Source of the DNA: Arenicola marina | Lineage: Eukaryota; Annelida; Polychaeta; Arenicolidae | NCBI GenBank assembly: GCA_964019135.1 | Contig: OZ025263.1 | Span: forward strand, 23,001,639 to 23,065,638 | Reading direction: 5' to 3' | DNA length: 64,000 bases | Shown here: one piece after another, positions 12,753 through 24,390 of the stretch | Numbering within the stretch: the first letter of the stretch is position 1 | Layout of the letters: every line of letters begins with the position of its first letter | The notes under the pieces: generated by a model | Seen by the model: the letters and a program-made list of their open reading frames with translations, nothing else | Databases searched by the model: none | What the model was told of the DNA's origin: nothing | Made by a program: the position numbers and the translations under genes

Positions 12753-13694
12753 ATGAAGGCAAACTTCAAGACACCAATGCTAATGATTCCTTATCTGAAT
12801 TGTCGTTACGAATCGAGTGGGCCTAAACAGAAAGGCTATGGTTGTGATTTCTATACCGTGTTATTAGACGCAAGTAAAGCGATTGACTGTGTCAATTACG
12901 CACATTTGCTTCAAATACTTATTCAAAGAAATATATGTTCCGTTATAGCAAGATTTCTCCTATTACTGTACACAAACCAGGAGGTAACCAGAAGTCCACC
13001 ATTCACGGTTACCAACGGAGTGAAGCAAGGTGGTGTTATGTCGCCCATACTGTATTGTGTTTCTAATGACGCACTGCTAGCACGTTTGCAACGTTCAGGA
13101 TTTGGTTGCCACGTGGGCCAGGGCGGGGCATTGGGATACGCTGACGATTTGGTGATACTTGCCCCTAGCAGATGTGCTCTTGGTCGTATGCTAAACATTG
13201 CTAGCAAGTACGCTAAAGAATATGACATCAAATTTAATCCACAGAAGACCCAGCTGCTGATATTCAGTCGGAATGACCTGGCTGAAAGGCAAATCCAGTT
13301 CGAGAACACCACACTTAAGGTAAATCAAACCGCCATTCACTTAGGCAACCTGGTAGGTGGTGAGTCAGGGAACAAGGCTATAGTTGGTCACTGGTTAAAT
13401 GCATTTTACAGAAAGGTTAATGTTTTTCTCGCTCATTTCAAGCACGTGTCCCCCGATATTAAATACCATCTTTTCAAGACATTTTGTATGTCTGCCCATG
13501 GTAGTCAGCTATGGGACTTCTTGAATCCGGCATGTCGTTGTTACTACACTACCTGGCGGAAAACAGTGCGTATGCTGTTCACTCTTCCGTATCGAACTCA
13601 TTCCAAGCTACTACCTGTTATATGTAACTATCATTCTGTAGAACTACAACTACACGTAAGGTTCATGACGTTTGTTTGTAGTCTTGAACATTAA
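12753..13694 (+). pseudogene. Non-LTR retrotransposon reverse transcriptase fragment (about 313 codons)
   Basis: The reading frame carries the core of a LINE reverse transcriptase in the right order. LLDASKAIDCVNY holds the first catalytic Asp, GVKQGGVMSPIL is the conserved QGG-SP block, and GYADDLVILAPS carries the YADD active site. A thumb-like region with FNPQKTQLLIFS follows. The endonuclease and N-terminal fingers are missing, and the frame appears to shift near 13,672, where another open frame runs to 13,869. The style is that of the CR1/Jockey group, though I cannot assign a clade. It is 5'-truncated and inactive as it stands. Confidence 0.85.
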
Positions 13695-13906
13695 AAATGT
13701 GACAAAGACCTGTGCTAGACTCGCTTGTAACGGAAATAAGTCTAATATCAGTAAAAGTATTAACTACACATGTGATCAATATAAAATTAGTAAATATAAC
13801 ATTAAGACGTTTACCCTTTCGAAAATTAAGTCACTCATAATAAATCATACCGCCTCTGCCTCTATTTAATGCGAAATGCGCGCTGGTGCGATACTAGACT
13901 TCCTGC
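12753..13906 (+). mobile_element. 5'-truncated LINE insertion
   Basis: The 3' boundary lies just before the pentanucleotide array at 13,907. The 5' boundary is not clear, and degraded element sequence may extend towards 12,500. No poly-A tail or target duplication is visible, because the satellite takes the place where the tail would be. Confidence 0.7.
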
Positions 13907-15395
13907 GGTGAGGTGAGGTGAGGTGAGGTGAGGTGAGGTGAGGTGAGGTGAGGTGAGGTGAGGTGAGGTGAGGTGAGGTGAGGTGAGGTGAGGTGAGGTG
14001 AGGTGAGGTGAGGTGAGGTGAGGTGAGGTGAGGTGAGGTGAGGTGAGGTGAGGTGAGGTGAGGTGAGGTGAGGTGAGGTGAGGTGAGGTGAGGTGAGGTG
14101 AGGTGAGGTGAGGTGAGGTGAGGTGAGGTGAGGTGAGGTGAGGTGAGGTGAGGTGAGGTGAGGTGAGGTGAGGTGAGGTGAGGTGAGGTGAGGTGAGGTG
14201 AGGTGAGGTGAGGTGAGGTGAGGTGAGGTGAGGTGAGGTGAGGTGAGGTGAGGTGAGGTGAGGTGAGGTGAGGTGAGGTGAGGTGAGGTGAGGTGAGGTG
14301 AGGTGAGGTGAGGTGAGGTGAGGTGAGGTGAGGTGAGGTGAGGTGAGGTGAGGTGAGGTGAGGTGAGGTGAGGTGAGGTGAGGTGAGGTGAGGTGAGGTG
14401 AGGTGAGGTGAGGTGAGGTGAGGTGAGGTGAGGTGAGGTGAGGTGAGGTGAGGTGAGGTGAGGTGAGGTGAGGTGAGGTGAGGTGAGGTGAGGTGAGGTG
14501 AGGTGAGGTGAGGTGAGGTGAGGTGAGGTGAGGTGAGGTGAGGTGAGGTGAGGTGAGGTGAGGTGAGGTGAGGTGAGGTGAGGTGAGGTGAGGTGAGGTG
14601 AGGTGAGGTGAGGTGAGGTGAGGTGAGGTGAGGTGAGGTGAGGTGAGGTGAGGTGAGGTGAGGTGAGGTGAGGTGAGGTGAGGTGAGGTGAGGTGAGGTG
14701 AGGTGAGGTGAGGTGAGGTGAGGTGAGGTGAGGTGAGGTGAGGTGAGGTGAGGTGAGGTGAGGTGAGGTGAGGTGAGGTGAGGTGAGGTGAGGTGAGGTG
14801 AGGTGAGGTGAGGTGAGGTGAGGTGAGGTGAGGTGAGGTGAGGTGAGGTGAGGTGAGGTGAGGTGAGGTGAGGTGAGGTGAGGTGAGGTGAGGTGAGGTG
14901 AGGTGAGGTGAGGTGAGGTGAGGTGAGGTGAGGTGAGGTGAGGTGAGGTGAGGTGAGGTGAGGTGAGGTGAGGTGAGGTGAGGTGAGGTGAGGTGAGGTG
15001 AGGTGAGGTGAGGTGAGGTGAGGTGAGGTGAGGTGAGGTGAGGTGAGGTGAGGTGAGGTGAGGTGAGGTGAGGTGAGGTGAGGTGAGGTGAGGTGAGGTG
15101 AGGTGAGGTGAGGTGAGGTGAGGTGAGGTGAGGTGAGGTGAGGTGAGGTGAGGTGAGGTGAGGTGAGGTGAGGTGAGGTGAGGTGAGGTGAGGTGAGGTG
15201 AGGTGAGGTGAGGTGAGGTGAGGTGAGGTGAGGTGAGGTGAGGTGAGGTGAGGTGAGGTGAGGTGAGGTGAGGTGAGGTGAGGTGAGGTGAGGTGAGGTG
15301 AGGTGAGGTGAGGTGAGGTGAGGTGAGGTGAGGTGAGGTGAGGTGAGGTGAGGTGAGGTGAGGTGAGGTGAGGTGAGGTGAGGTGAGGTGAGGTG
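13907..15395. repeat. (AGGTG)n satellite, 297 perfect units
   Basis: From 13,911 to 15,395 (1,485 bp) every unit reads AGGTG, with no deviation that I can see. The array starts immediately after the LINE remnant. Confidence 0.98.
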
Positions 15396-15520
15396 AGGTA
15401 AAGTAAGGTAAGGTCAGGTCAGGTCAGGTAAGGCAAGGTAAGGTAAGGTAAGGTAATGTCAGGTAAGGTAAGGTAAGGTAAGGTAAGGTAAGGTAAGGTA
15501 AGGTAAGGTAAGGTAAGGTA
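15396..15520. repeat. Degenerate edge of the pentamer array (AGGTA/AGGTC)
   Basis: Twenty-five pentamers in register with the perfect array but of mixed sequence (AGGTA, AGGTC, AAGTA, AGGCA, ATGTC). This is typical of an old array edge beside a recently homogenised core. Confidence 0.9.
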
Positions 15521-15789
15521 GTGCAACATATATACGTATGATATTAAAACATTTAACTTAATTATAAAGATAGCTGCTGTTGCAGCCTGTCACCAGGGAA
15601 CGTTTCATCTGGGAACGTTTTCGCGCCACGCCTGATATTTACGAAATGCAAAAAATGTACTATGATATTGGCAGACCGCAAAAGAACACAACATTAGCAA
15701 TAGAATTCAGAAGTCAGAAGATTCCGTTTATTAAGAAATTGTGCCCTTTTAATCGTATCCTGAATTTCTCTCCTTTGTCTCGAAGGCCT

Positions 15790-16215
15790 GTCACTGATAT
15801 GTGACTGATTAAAGGCTGATAAAGATGTGAAGGCACTCACTGTAGTGCTGTGACATATTTCAGACATGATATATCAGGGCGCCACAACACACATCGCTCT
15901 GACTCACCCTAGACTATCGTTGACATCTGTCGATACAAATGGTATCCTGATAACTTATACATATCCCCTATGGGACGACAGGTAGCCATCTGGAACAAAG
16001 ACCACTGTATGTAGTCGCACCTTGAGTTGTAATTGGACAGTCGCCTATCAGACTTATCAAGGAAGCCAAATAGATTAGGTCATTGAAGTCCCCTTGTGAG
16101 TGTTTGCTGTTGGCGTCGTTCACAGTCGGGTGTTTCTCTGGGCCACGCTGTTGGAGTGGAGAGGTGTGTATGTGTGTATGTGTGCGTGTGGGGGGGGGGG
16201 GGGTGGTGGTTAACA
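15790..16215 (-). repeat. Dispersed repeat R1, inverted copy
   Basis: This is the reverse complement of about 8,640-9,080, including the (GT)n and G-run that correspond to the CA and C-run there. The stretch 15,521-15,789 just before it has no recognisable feature. Confidence 0.75.
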
Positions 16216-16953
16216 TGACTATGGAACATCTTGAACAGCGCACTTGACCAAGAGCACTTGTCGATGGCGCCGTGCTGTCTCCAAGAGACCCCACAAGGTA
16301 GCAGCACTTCGCTAATCGAGAACCCCACTTGGGGTCTCCTGGAATTAAGCTGGATGGTTCTGCGCCCAAATGTCACTACACGAGCAAAATAAGTATTTTT
16401 TATTTACAAGCAGGTATAATATAGGCAATGTCCGATGGTGTGATCGATAGGAACGGTGAAGTTAAACATAAAAATCAAATTAAACTGCCACCGCTTCCTC
16501 CGCGCTTTTCCAAACTACTTACTGTTTGATTCACGACGATATAATCACCGGGTAATATATATCCGCGAAAGGAAATAGTTCTCACATGCGGCACCCAATT
16601 ATTCTGTTTAAGAAAACATTTCATGAAGCGAAGGTCAGAATTTTTTATTCAAACCCATATATTTCTGGTTTAGAGAATCGGGTCGCTTGCTAATATAGCC
16701 GGCCGCTTGCTCAACCGTCGGTCTGTTGCTCGTCTCCAATTCTACAAGCCCCAATCTAAGAAACTCTATGCTGGTACATGTATACACACGAAGTTGAGGC
16801 CGCGGAACCAGGCTACAGAAAGTCTGCGTGAGCGGACGGGGTGGGGTGGCTATGCCCCGTGTGTGACGTGCGAGTTATTCGAATGCGTTTGATCAGTTTG
16901 GGGCTGAGCAAGCCAGGGCGCAGTGCTAGATTGATGACTCGGTGTGTTCGGTT
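16216..16953. other. Unassigned sequence, no gene
   Basis: I see no coding domain. A small inverted repeat, ACCCCACTTGGGGT, lies near 16,322. Confidence 0.4.
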
Positions 16954-17073
16954 TCTGTCTGTCTGTCTGTCTGTCTGTCCCTGCGTCTGTCTGTGTGTCT
17001 GTCTGTGTGTCTGTCTGTCCGTCTGTCTGTGTCTGTCTGTGTGTCTGTGTGTCTGTCTGTGTGTCTGTCTGTG

Positions 17074-17117
<44 letters not shown>

Positions 17118-17118
17118 A
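16954..17118. repeat. (CTGT)n microsatellite
   Basis: A TCTG tetranucleotide run interrupted by TGTG. The open frames on both strands ([16 protein letters not shown]) come from the repeat. Confidence 0.97.
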
Positions 17119-17194
17119 GCTCCTCAAAGTCTTTTGCGTTACTGACATCAGATTTGACGTAGGATGAAAATTTGTGCGCCACGGGCTCTTAAAA

Positions 17195-17560
17195 ATTTTA
17201 AATTTGGGAATTTTGTTGATTTTTTTATAAAGTTTGAGATATCGACTCCTCCTTTTGCACAGACAATGCCAAGGTCCACCGTCAGGCTAGGTTTGTAGCT
17301 GGGAAATGTAGGTCAATGGTCGAGGTCACAGGAATTTTTCGTTGTGCTACATCGGTCAAGGTCACGTATCTAAGGTCAAGGTCACGGCAAGGTCAAGGTC
17401 ACAAAACATGTATTTCCGCGTAACTCCGTTAATATTGCGTCTAGAGATCCGTGGTTTGTTTCAGAGTATTCTTCAGAGACAGGCGCAAAAGTAATGTGCC
17501 CTCACATTTATAGTTTTTGAGTTATTGGATGATCAAATTGTAACCTAATAAAAATTATAC
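17195..17560. repeat. Dispersed repeat with clustered TCAAGGTCA half-sites
   Basis: GGTCAAGGTCAC occurs three times between 17,363 and 17,402, with further AGGTCA-like words nearby. A related stretch (ATCCGNGGTTTGNTTCAGA) recurs at about 18,147. Reverse-orientation relatives lie at 39,150-39,270 and 39,880-39,990. TCAAGGTCA is the extended half-site bound by ERR/SF-1-type nuclear receptors. Here it probably just reflects the repeat family. Confidence 0.6.
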
Positions 17561-17870
17561 AAAAGTGCGGTGACTACATGCATGCAGGTAAATTACCTAT
17601 ATGTGGTGGAATATGTACCAATATTACTAACATCATGTCTGCCTAATGCCATCGAAAGCGAACCAGTAGTTTGGATGCAAACAAATAATCAAACATTAAC
17701 ATGGCCAATCCCATTATAAAGACTCGATGCAGCCACTTGAACACGGATCGACATAACGTTTCGGCCTATATACTCCAATGTTGTCGCTAGCCCTTTGCAA
17801 TTCTATGTTCAAAAAGTGACGCCCGCGGGCCGAATGTTTCTTTATATCAAACAAAATGTGTTTCCAGCAT

Positions 17871-17972
17871 AAAAATAAAAAAAAAAAAAAAATAGGCACC
17901 CGGCTGAGTTTGAACAACCAACCTTCATGCCCACTGTCGAAAGCCTTATCCACTACGCCAAAGTGCCGCGTT
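17871..17972 (-). mobile_element. tRNA-derived SINE head
   Basis: On the - strand there is an A-box-like TGGCGTAGTGGATAAGG and a B-box-like GGTTGTTCAAACTC. A run of T follows on that strand (poly-A on the + strand, 17,878-17,892), as in a Pol III-derived SINE. Confidence 0.65.
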
Positions 17973-18834
17973 GCGTGTAGGTGCTTTTGTTTCAGAAGTC
18001 CCCAAACCCGCTTGATCAGTCATATTTCATTCGAAATCCTGCCCTCGGTCTTCCATAGACTCGACCGAAGCACTACATCTGCCCGTCTCAATCTTTATAT
18101 CTCGCACCACAACGAAACAGGTCCACATTGGGTAATATTACGTAGATATCCGCGGTTTGCTTCAGATTATTCTTTAGAGACTTTTTGGAGATTCATACGT
18201 TCTCGCTATCTTCCAGCTATGTTATAAGCGGGATTATGAATACGGCCGCTGAACTTTATCTGTGACCTTTCATAGTTATCGGCTCATGGTCACTTGCACC
18301 TATCCATTGATTTTCGTCTTCCCTCTCAAGCTATGCTTGACAAATTCTAGTCTGTATGGGCATGACGTTCAGGCCGACCAACAGACCGATCCGCACTCCG
18401 ACACTAACGCCCCGCCTACGCTTGAAATTGACAAGCATAGCTGATGGTAGGTACAAGTGAGCAGTACTCTGAAACCTGACAACAAAGTGACATGCTGCTT
18501 TTTCGCCATATGACTGGATAAAAACAACAGTGACCAGGTGACGTCAGTGAATGATTGACAGCCTGGACAGCGGTCTATTGTCCCTTTGATACGAAGTATT
18601 ACGGAAGCCTTTTCTATATTTCCAAATTACTTATGTGGGAATAACGTATCTCGATTTAAGAACAAGTGTTATTATTAAGAGTTTATATCAGAGGGCTCTG
18701 CTGAGACGATGTATAGTCTCCGCTGCACGTTCATGTTAATCGTCAAACATTTGTTTCGCTGAGGTCGCAATTTCTTCCATGTAGTATGCCTACTCAGCTG
18801 TATCACATTTACATAATTACGTCAGGGCTGCTTC
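17973..18834. other. Unassigned sequence, no gene
   Basis: Apart from the repeat relative at about 18,130-18,200, nothing recognisable is visible. Confidence 0.4.
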
Positions 18835-19190
18835 AAGGTTTCGAAAAAAATAAGGGGGTTATCTGAAACCGGAGGGTGGGGGAGTCAGGGTGGCAAATAC
18901 GTCCGATGAATGAATTGAGAGGCTGATTTGTACGATCTGAAGGTTTACAATTTAGGCGTAGTGCACCTCAGTTTAGTATTGTGAAACAAATTTGCCTCCA
19001 GCACCCTACCCCACCAACCCTACCTTCACTCCTGGACTATGCACCCATGAGACCTGAACGCCTTAAGCATAATAGCTGAATTATGATGGCATCTAAAAGA
19101 TGTGGATTTATTATAATCGTAGGTAAGCGGACAACACGAGATCTGGTGAGATGATCCTTATCACTAGAGCTTCAGTCATGCCACACGTGC
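18835..19190 (-). repeat. Inverted copy of the gene A flank (7,925-8,260)
   Basis: The reverse complement of this stretch matches 7,925-8,260. The match includes the block around CACTAGATCTCCTGTTGTCC and the block around AAATTCACTCCTCGGACGTA. Together with 15,790-16,215 it looks like one inverted segment split by about 2.6 kb of insert. Confidence 0.65.
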
Positions 19191-19299
19191 CTCCCCCCCC
19201 CCGGCCGCCCCTCCCCCTCTTCCCAAGCACATGCGACGACCGTCAAGTACAAGTCAAGGTACGTCTAAATGCCAGTTTTTTTTCATTTTCCTTTGTTGA

Positions 19300-19800
19300 C
19301 TACCTGTCGCCCCATGGAGGATTTATGGATATTTGTATATATAAATATATGGCATTGCATCACCTCGTGCTTGGACTGTATATATAAGATAACATAAGAT
19401 AAGATAAAGTTTCATACAAGAGACGCACCCTATGCTAACAAGTGAGGGTATCATTTCCAACGACAGATGTCCACGTCAGTCGTGCGGTGGACCAGAGCGA
19501 TCGACGGAGGTTGTCACACCTACTATTACGGCTGTTGTCTTTGCCTGGTGTCTATGGTATCAGGCCTAGAGTACATCACCGCTCTACACTGAGCGCCTTC
19601 ACAGCGTTATTTGCCTGTACTCAGCCAGATACCAGTGACAGGTCATCGAGTATAGAATACAATTTCCAGGTAGGATTTGACCCAAGAACAACTCGGTAGC
19701 AGATCGGCGGGCGACTTCATCCGTGGTACGTGATATAGACTGTATATTGTGATCAAACGAGAGTTTGGGATAAGATTTGTGTTTCAACAATATTGCCGGT
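19300..19800 (+). repeat. Dispersed repeat R1, diverged forward copy
   Basis: This follows the order of 8,868-9,160, with CTACCTGTCGCCCCAT, GGTATCATTTCCAACGACAG and a GCCTTCACAGC block, but with many changes. Confidence 0.55.
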
Positions 19801-20752
19801 GGGATTAAAATGTGAAGATGTCTTAATGGAAACAATATATGCCTGTGTGCAACATATTTTTTCTCGCATATTATACGTTTTATTTCTTTTTTCGTTACAT
19901 TAAGTTTTCTAGAGAAATTTAGAATAGCAGACCAGAAGGTAGCCCTAACGCGATCCCACCCGATACCGCTAGCCTATTGCATTAATTAAATATTTTTCCG
20001 GTCTGTATCAGCAGGGGACAGCTTGGCTCACAGTGTGACTCTTGAGTGTCTTGATCTCAATGTTTTTTCTCGTGGCCAGGTTTTTTTGGGGCCACTTCAC
20101 CCCTTCTAAACCCGCCCCCATTGCAATACTGCGCGTTTTCCTTCACAATTAATGCTGGTATTTAGCAGTTCAAAGACGAATGAAGATAATAGATATACTT
20201 ATCATTGTCACTTGTTACTTTTTTTTATCCATATGCTTATACTTATCTATTATTATGATATGTAAATACCGGGAGATCATTACTGGATCTTACTTACCCT
20301 GGACCTAAAACTACAATTGTAATATGTTGTTTACGTATATGAATTGCTTGATTTGGTATTTTTGATTTTGGTTGTATTACATACCCAAGGGCCAATGCCA
20401 TTTAATGTGTATTGTATTGTTTAAATGAAATGTTTACAACTAAGCAATGACAGGTGTCATACAAACAAAAATAACATTTTGACATCAGTCTGTTGGTAAA
20501 CACTGGATGGTCGGTGGCTTTAGATCCATCGTTTAAAAAAATCGGTGCTGCAATATACGAATGACATGACATATTGGTTTGAAGATCGCTTGGGCACCGA
20601 GATACGACTGAAGCGAAGACAAAAATTAGGCAAAAAACACACCAGAGATGCAAACGTATTTGCAAACTATTGCATAAATTATTTCATATTCTTGGTTAGA
20701 CTTGAATTGCTCTTCCACCCGTTGCTCAGCTTCCAGTGTCTTTGCCTTTAAG
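19801..20752. other. Upstream region of gene C, no gene seen
   Basis: A/T-rich sequence with no long frame of interest. A promoter or first non-coding exon of gene C may lie here, but I cannot pick one out. Confidence 0.4.
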
Positions 20753-20789
20753 GTGCCGGGGCGGCTGGCAGGCAGACCCAACAACAAGC

Positions 20790-23691
20790 ATGCTGACCCG
20801 TGTTATCTTCACCACCATCGTGGTGCTCCTCACAGTGGCCACAGGTGAGAGGAGAGTCAATGATGGCTCAAATGTAATTTTTGGTAAAGTTAATTTCGAT
20901 ATTTATTATATATATATATATACTAGATAAAAAAATTAACTGTTGACGGGTGGTCTACATACAAAGCAGTGGGGTCCCTCTTCTGATTTCATATGCATAC
21001 CATCGGGTTTCTCGCCTTGGTAATCACATTTTCTAATAAGATACCATTTTGTGCCTTACCATGTTCTGCTATTCTAGTTACACGTGTGCAGACAATGATG
21101 TTCAAATGAGATATCACAGTTCGTTGATATGATAAGGATAAAAGCTCGACTATATGAAATTATAATCAATCTGGATGGTTTGCCAGGAAGCGATCTGGCC
21201 ACCATTTTCATGATTGCGTAATATCATAGTTATCTTGCAGAGATAGGAGGAAATGCAATGTTAGATTTTCTTTTGGATGACTGCTCACTTTCAATGGATC
21301 TGTTAACATCATCATGGTGACGTCACAGAGGGAGAGTCCGTGACGTGTTATTCCTGTGAGCACGGTAAATCCGGCAGCGGTGGCATCAGCAACTGCGTGA
21401 CGTCACCAGAGGAGCACCACGGGGCTCTGAATCCCGTTGACTGCGGCCCAAATTCCCGATGTTTGACCTTCAAACAAACGCATAAAGGTCAGCCTTGAAT
21501 CAGCTTGAGTCTGTCGGCATTAATCAGCTTATATCAGCTTATATACACATGGACGATTTACGAATTTGTCCTGTAGGTGTTGATCATCAGCCCATCCATC
21601 AGCCCACCAACCCACCCGTCTACACAGATAGTTAAACACCGACACGTAAACACTTGGGACCGAAAACGACATTCAGACAAAACTCCCTGGTAGAAAACCA
21701 AAGCCCTTGACAACCTTTATAAAGAAAAGATACGAAAATCAGGCATAAAGGTGGGCGTGGGGCGGATGGAACGAAAAGGAAGGAGCGGGGGTGAAGCATA
21801 AGATTGATTCATGTATATATGTGTGCCTACCATAGAACTGCAGATTGATCTTTTATCAAACCACGTAGCCAAGTAGCACACTCTGCTGAACATACATGCA
21901 ATACTAATAGACGTTTAACTTAAATATAACCGAGAGAATATAAATCGACTGTTATATTATTCTCTTCACCAGATACATCAGGAATATATTTCCTGCGGAG
22001 GAGTTGTGCCGCACCGACTGACGATGAGGGGTGTGTGAGTGATTCGGTGTACACCACATGCAAGCATGTCTGCCAAGATGACAACTGTAATGGCCGAGAC
22101 GAAACTGTTGCCGTGAAGCGAGCCAAGAAAGTGAAGGTTAAGAAGAATGTCAGGAAGCCCAGGATTCAAGGTAGGTAATGCGTGAAAATGTGAGCAAATC
22201 TAGCTCTCTTATAGATTATGTGGCACCGTAGGCTTATCGACGTAGGATTATACTGGTAGGATAGTGTTAGATTAGGACCTTGCATACCCCTTGTGTTAAT
22301 ATACTAATTGAGATTTTGAGAAATAAAATAAACTTGCGTCGTATTATCGAAGTTGGGTCATCAAAGTTGGATTATCAATGCAGGAGTATTGACGTTTGAT
22401 TATCGATATGTGAAAGCAACGTAGGATCACAACGTGTATCTGCAGCTTCTTTATGGGATTGTGATACCATCTATTATTGCACATTTCTATGAGATGTGTG
22501 GCTGTTTTGTATACCATGACACAAGTATCTTGTCAGTTTACGCCGCTTTGATAATTAACATGAATAAATATTGTCATACATTGTCATACATTGTCATACA
22601 TTGTCATACGTTGTCATTCATGTATATGGAAGCGGAAATAGTTCCTAAATCATGAACAGTATCTTTGTGAAGAAACGTCAAATATGTTACAAAATGCGAT
22701 ACCTGTGTTATACTCATTTCGTTCTGTTACATATTCTACATTAATGCCCAACGACTGCTGAGTCTTTAACTGTTGTCATCACAGCAGTCATGCCACGAGC
22801 CGAGGACAACAGCACCCTGTGTTACAGCTGCACCTACAACTATAATCCGGGGGCTGACGACTCCTGTGTAACAAACCCAGCGAATGTACAGACGGCCAAC
22901 ACCGTGGAGTGTCCCCATGATGGCAGAGTGTGCATGATATTCAGACAATGGGACATTGGTAAGTCCGTCATCCATGGTCCAGAAACTTGAGGAAATGTCA
23001 TATATTTATAAAGGTGCCATATTATTGTGTCGATAGTGCATGTATCAATAGAAAATCCGTGTTTTACAAATAAAGTTTACAGAGAAAATTGCCGCTTATG
23101 TCGAATTCGCATCGTTCATGAACCAAAAACGCATTCATTAGGTTACATTGGAAGAGGCATTTTGCATGCAGGTACCTATATCTTTCAGTGTCGGGTGTAT
23201 CTGGGACATATTGTACCCAACATCAGTGAATTATTACGCCATGTCCACATGTATGACCTAAGCACCAACATTGCATTTCATTGCATTGTCTATTTGCAGC
23301 CGAGCAGGTGATCCGGAGCTTCCAACGTGGCTGCACCACAATAGTCACTACGGGATGCGTGACTGACTTCTATTTCGAATCCTGCTACTACTATTGTGAC
23401 GAGGACCTGTGCAACGATATGGATTTAACACCCACCACGACAACCACGCCCACCATGACAATCCCACCCACCACGACAATCACCCCCAACACAACAACCA
23501 CAATAGTCTCAACAACCACACCCACCAAAACAACCACAATCACCACAACCACCACAACCACCACAACTACCACAACTACTACAACAATCACAGAAGCGTG
23601 CCCGGAGAGCCACCTCGCCAACGACGCAACAGGGTTGTATTCGACATTGAATTTTTTTATCACGCTATTGGTATTTGCCGTGTTGGTTTGA
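20790..23691 (+). CDS. Gene C: two-LU-domain GPI-anchored Ly6/uPAR-type protein (5 exons, 325 aa)
   Basis: Exons are 20790-20844, 21329-21487, 21973-22170, 22785-22958 and 23300-23691, all joined in phase 1. Exon 1 is the signal peptide (MLTRVIFTTIVVLLTVATG). Exons 2 and 3 form LU domain 1: ten cysteines from CYSC to NCNG, then a basic linker, VKRAKKVKVKKNVRKPR. Exons 4 and 5 form LU domain 2: ten cysteines from CYSC to DLCN. The rest of exon 5 is a Thr/Pro stalk with one TTITPN-type unit and a run of Thr, then a hydrophobic C-terminus (FFITLLVFAVLV) typical of a GPI signal. The layout is signal, LU, LU, stalk, anchor, as in multi-LU surface receptors. The donor of exon 2 is a weak GTCAGC but is shared with gene D. 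No ligand can be named. A non-coding 5' exon probably exists. Splice sites were chosen by eye from paralogue agreement. Confidence 0.85.
22568..22617. repeat. TTGTCATACA 10-bp repeat in gene C intron 3
   Basis: Five units just upstream of the exon 4 acceptor. The equivalent intron of gene D has a shorter run (33,126-33,173), and gene B has scattered units at 9,668-9,720. Confidence 0.85.
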
Positions 23692-24390
23692 AGTCTACAT
23701 CCATGATTAATGGCATGTTCGTTTTGTGGTGAGACACGGTGGAGTCTTCCAACTGAACATAAATAAACACGATGTCAACATTTAAAAAATATCCGTGAAG
23801 CTGGGTAGGAAATATCGATTCCCTATTTTAGGCAACTTGCCAATGCTGGGACGACCGATGCGTTAATGCGTAGTTAAGTCATTTTTAAGTTGCATTTTTA
23901 CACCAACAATTTTATTTGGCAGTAGTGAAAGTAACAGTTGAAATCAAATGTGGGGGCTTCGTCCATTTCTTCTGTCTGACATAGTATCGAGGTTTGCGGG
24001 AACTAAATTCGTGTGAAGTTACAGCCTTTAATTGTGCAACGAAGTAATTGGGCGACATCTTCTGACAAATGTTATCATGCAATGAAATGGTATTGCTTCT
24101 AAATTACCTTTTTTCATCCCAACTAGGATGTAATATTAGGAGGATATTTGTGTGTGTTTTCCGATATGATATGTTAATGTTTCTAGTGATATTAGTTATT
24201 CTGTGTGTATCATGCCAATAATATGCAAATAAATCATTAATATTTTTTTTTATCTTTTGATGTTTATTTTATTCCAAAACTTTACAATTAAAATTAAGCA
24301 TTTTTTATTTCTCGTAACGGGTCCAGGCATACTACACCCCTAACGCGTCGACGACCAGAACAGATATACCACGGCTTAAGATGTCAAGAA
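23692..24390. other. 3' UTR and flank of gene C
   Basis: Close copy of the flanks behind genes A and D, with no gene. The word AAATTCGTGTGAAGTTACAG is shared with D and, slightly changed, with A and B. Confidence 0.6.
23762..23767 (+). terminator. Polyadenylation signal AATAAA of gene C
   Basis: AATAAA lies 71 bp after the stop. The equivalent signal is present in D and lost in A. A second AATAAA is at 24,228-24,233. Confidence 0.6.

Noticed and set aside
16841..17182. CLSVCLSV and DRQTDRQT proteins
   Set aside because: They are translations of the (CTGT)n microsatellite.
23391..23663. Val-rich membrane-like frame on the - strand (also 33,950-34,150)
   Set aside because: Antisense of the Thr-rich stalk codons of genes C and D.
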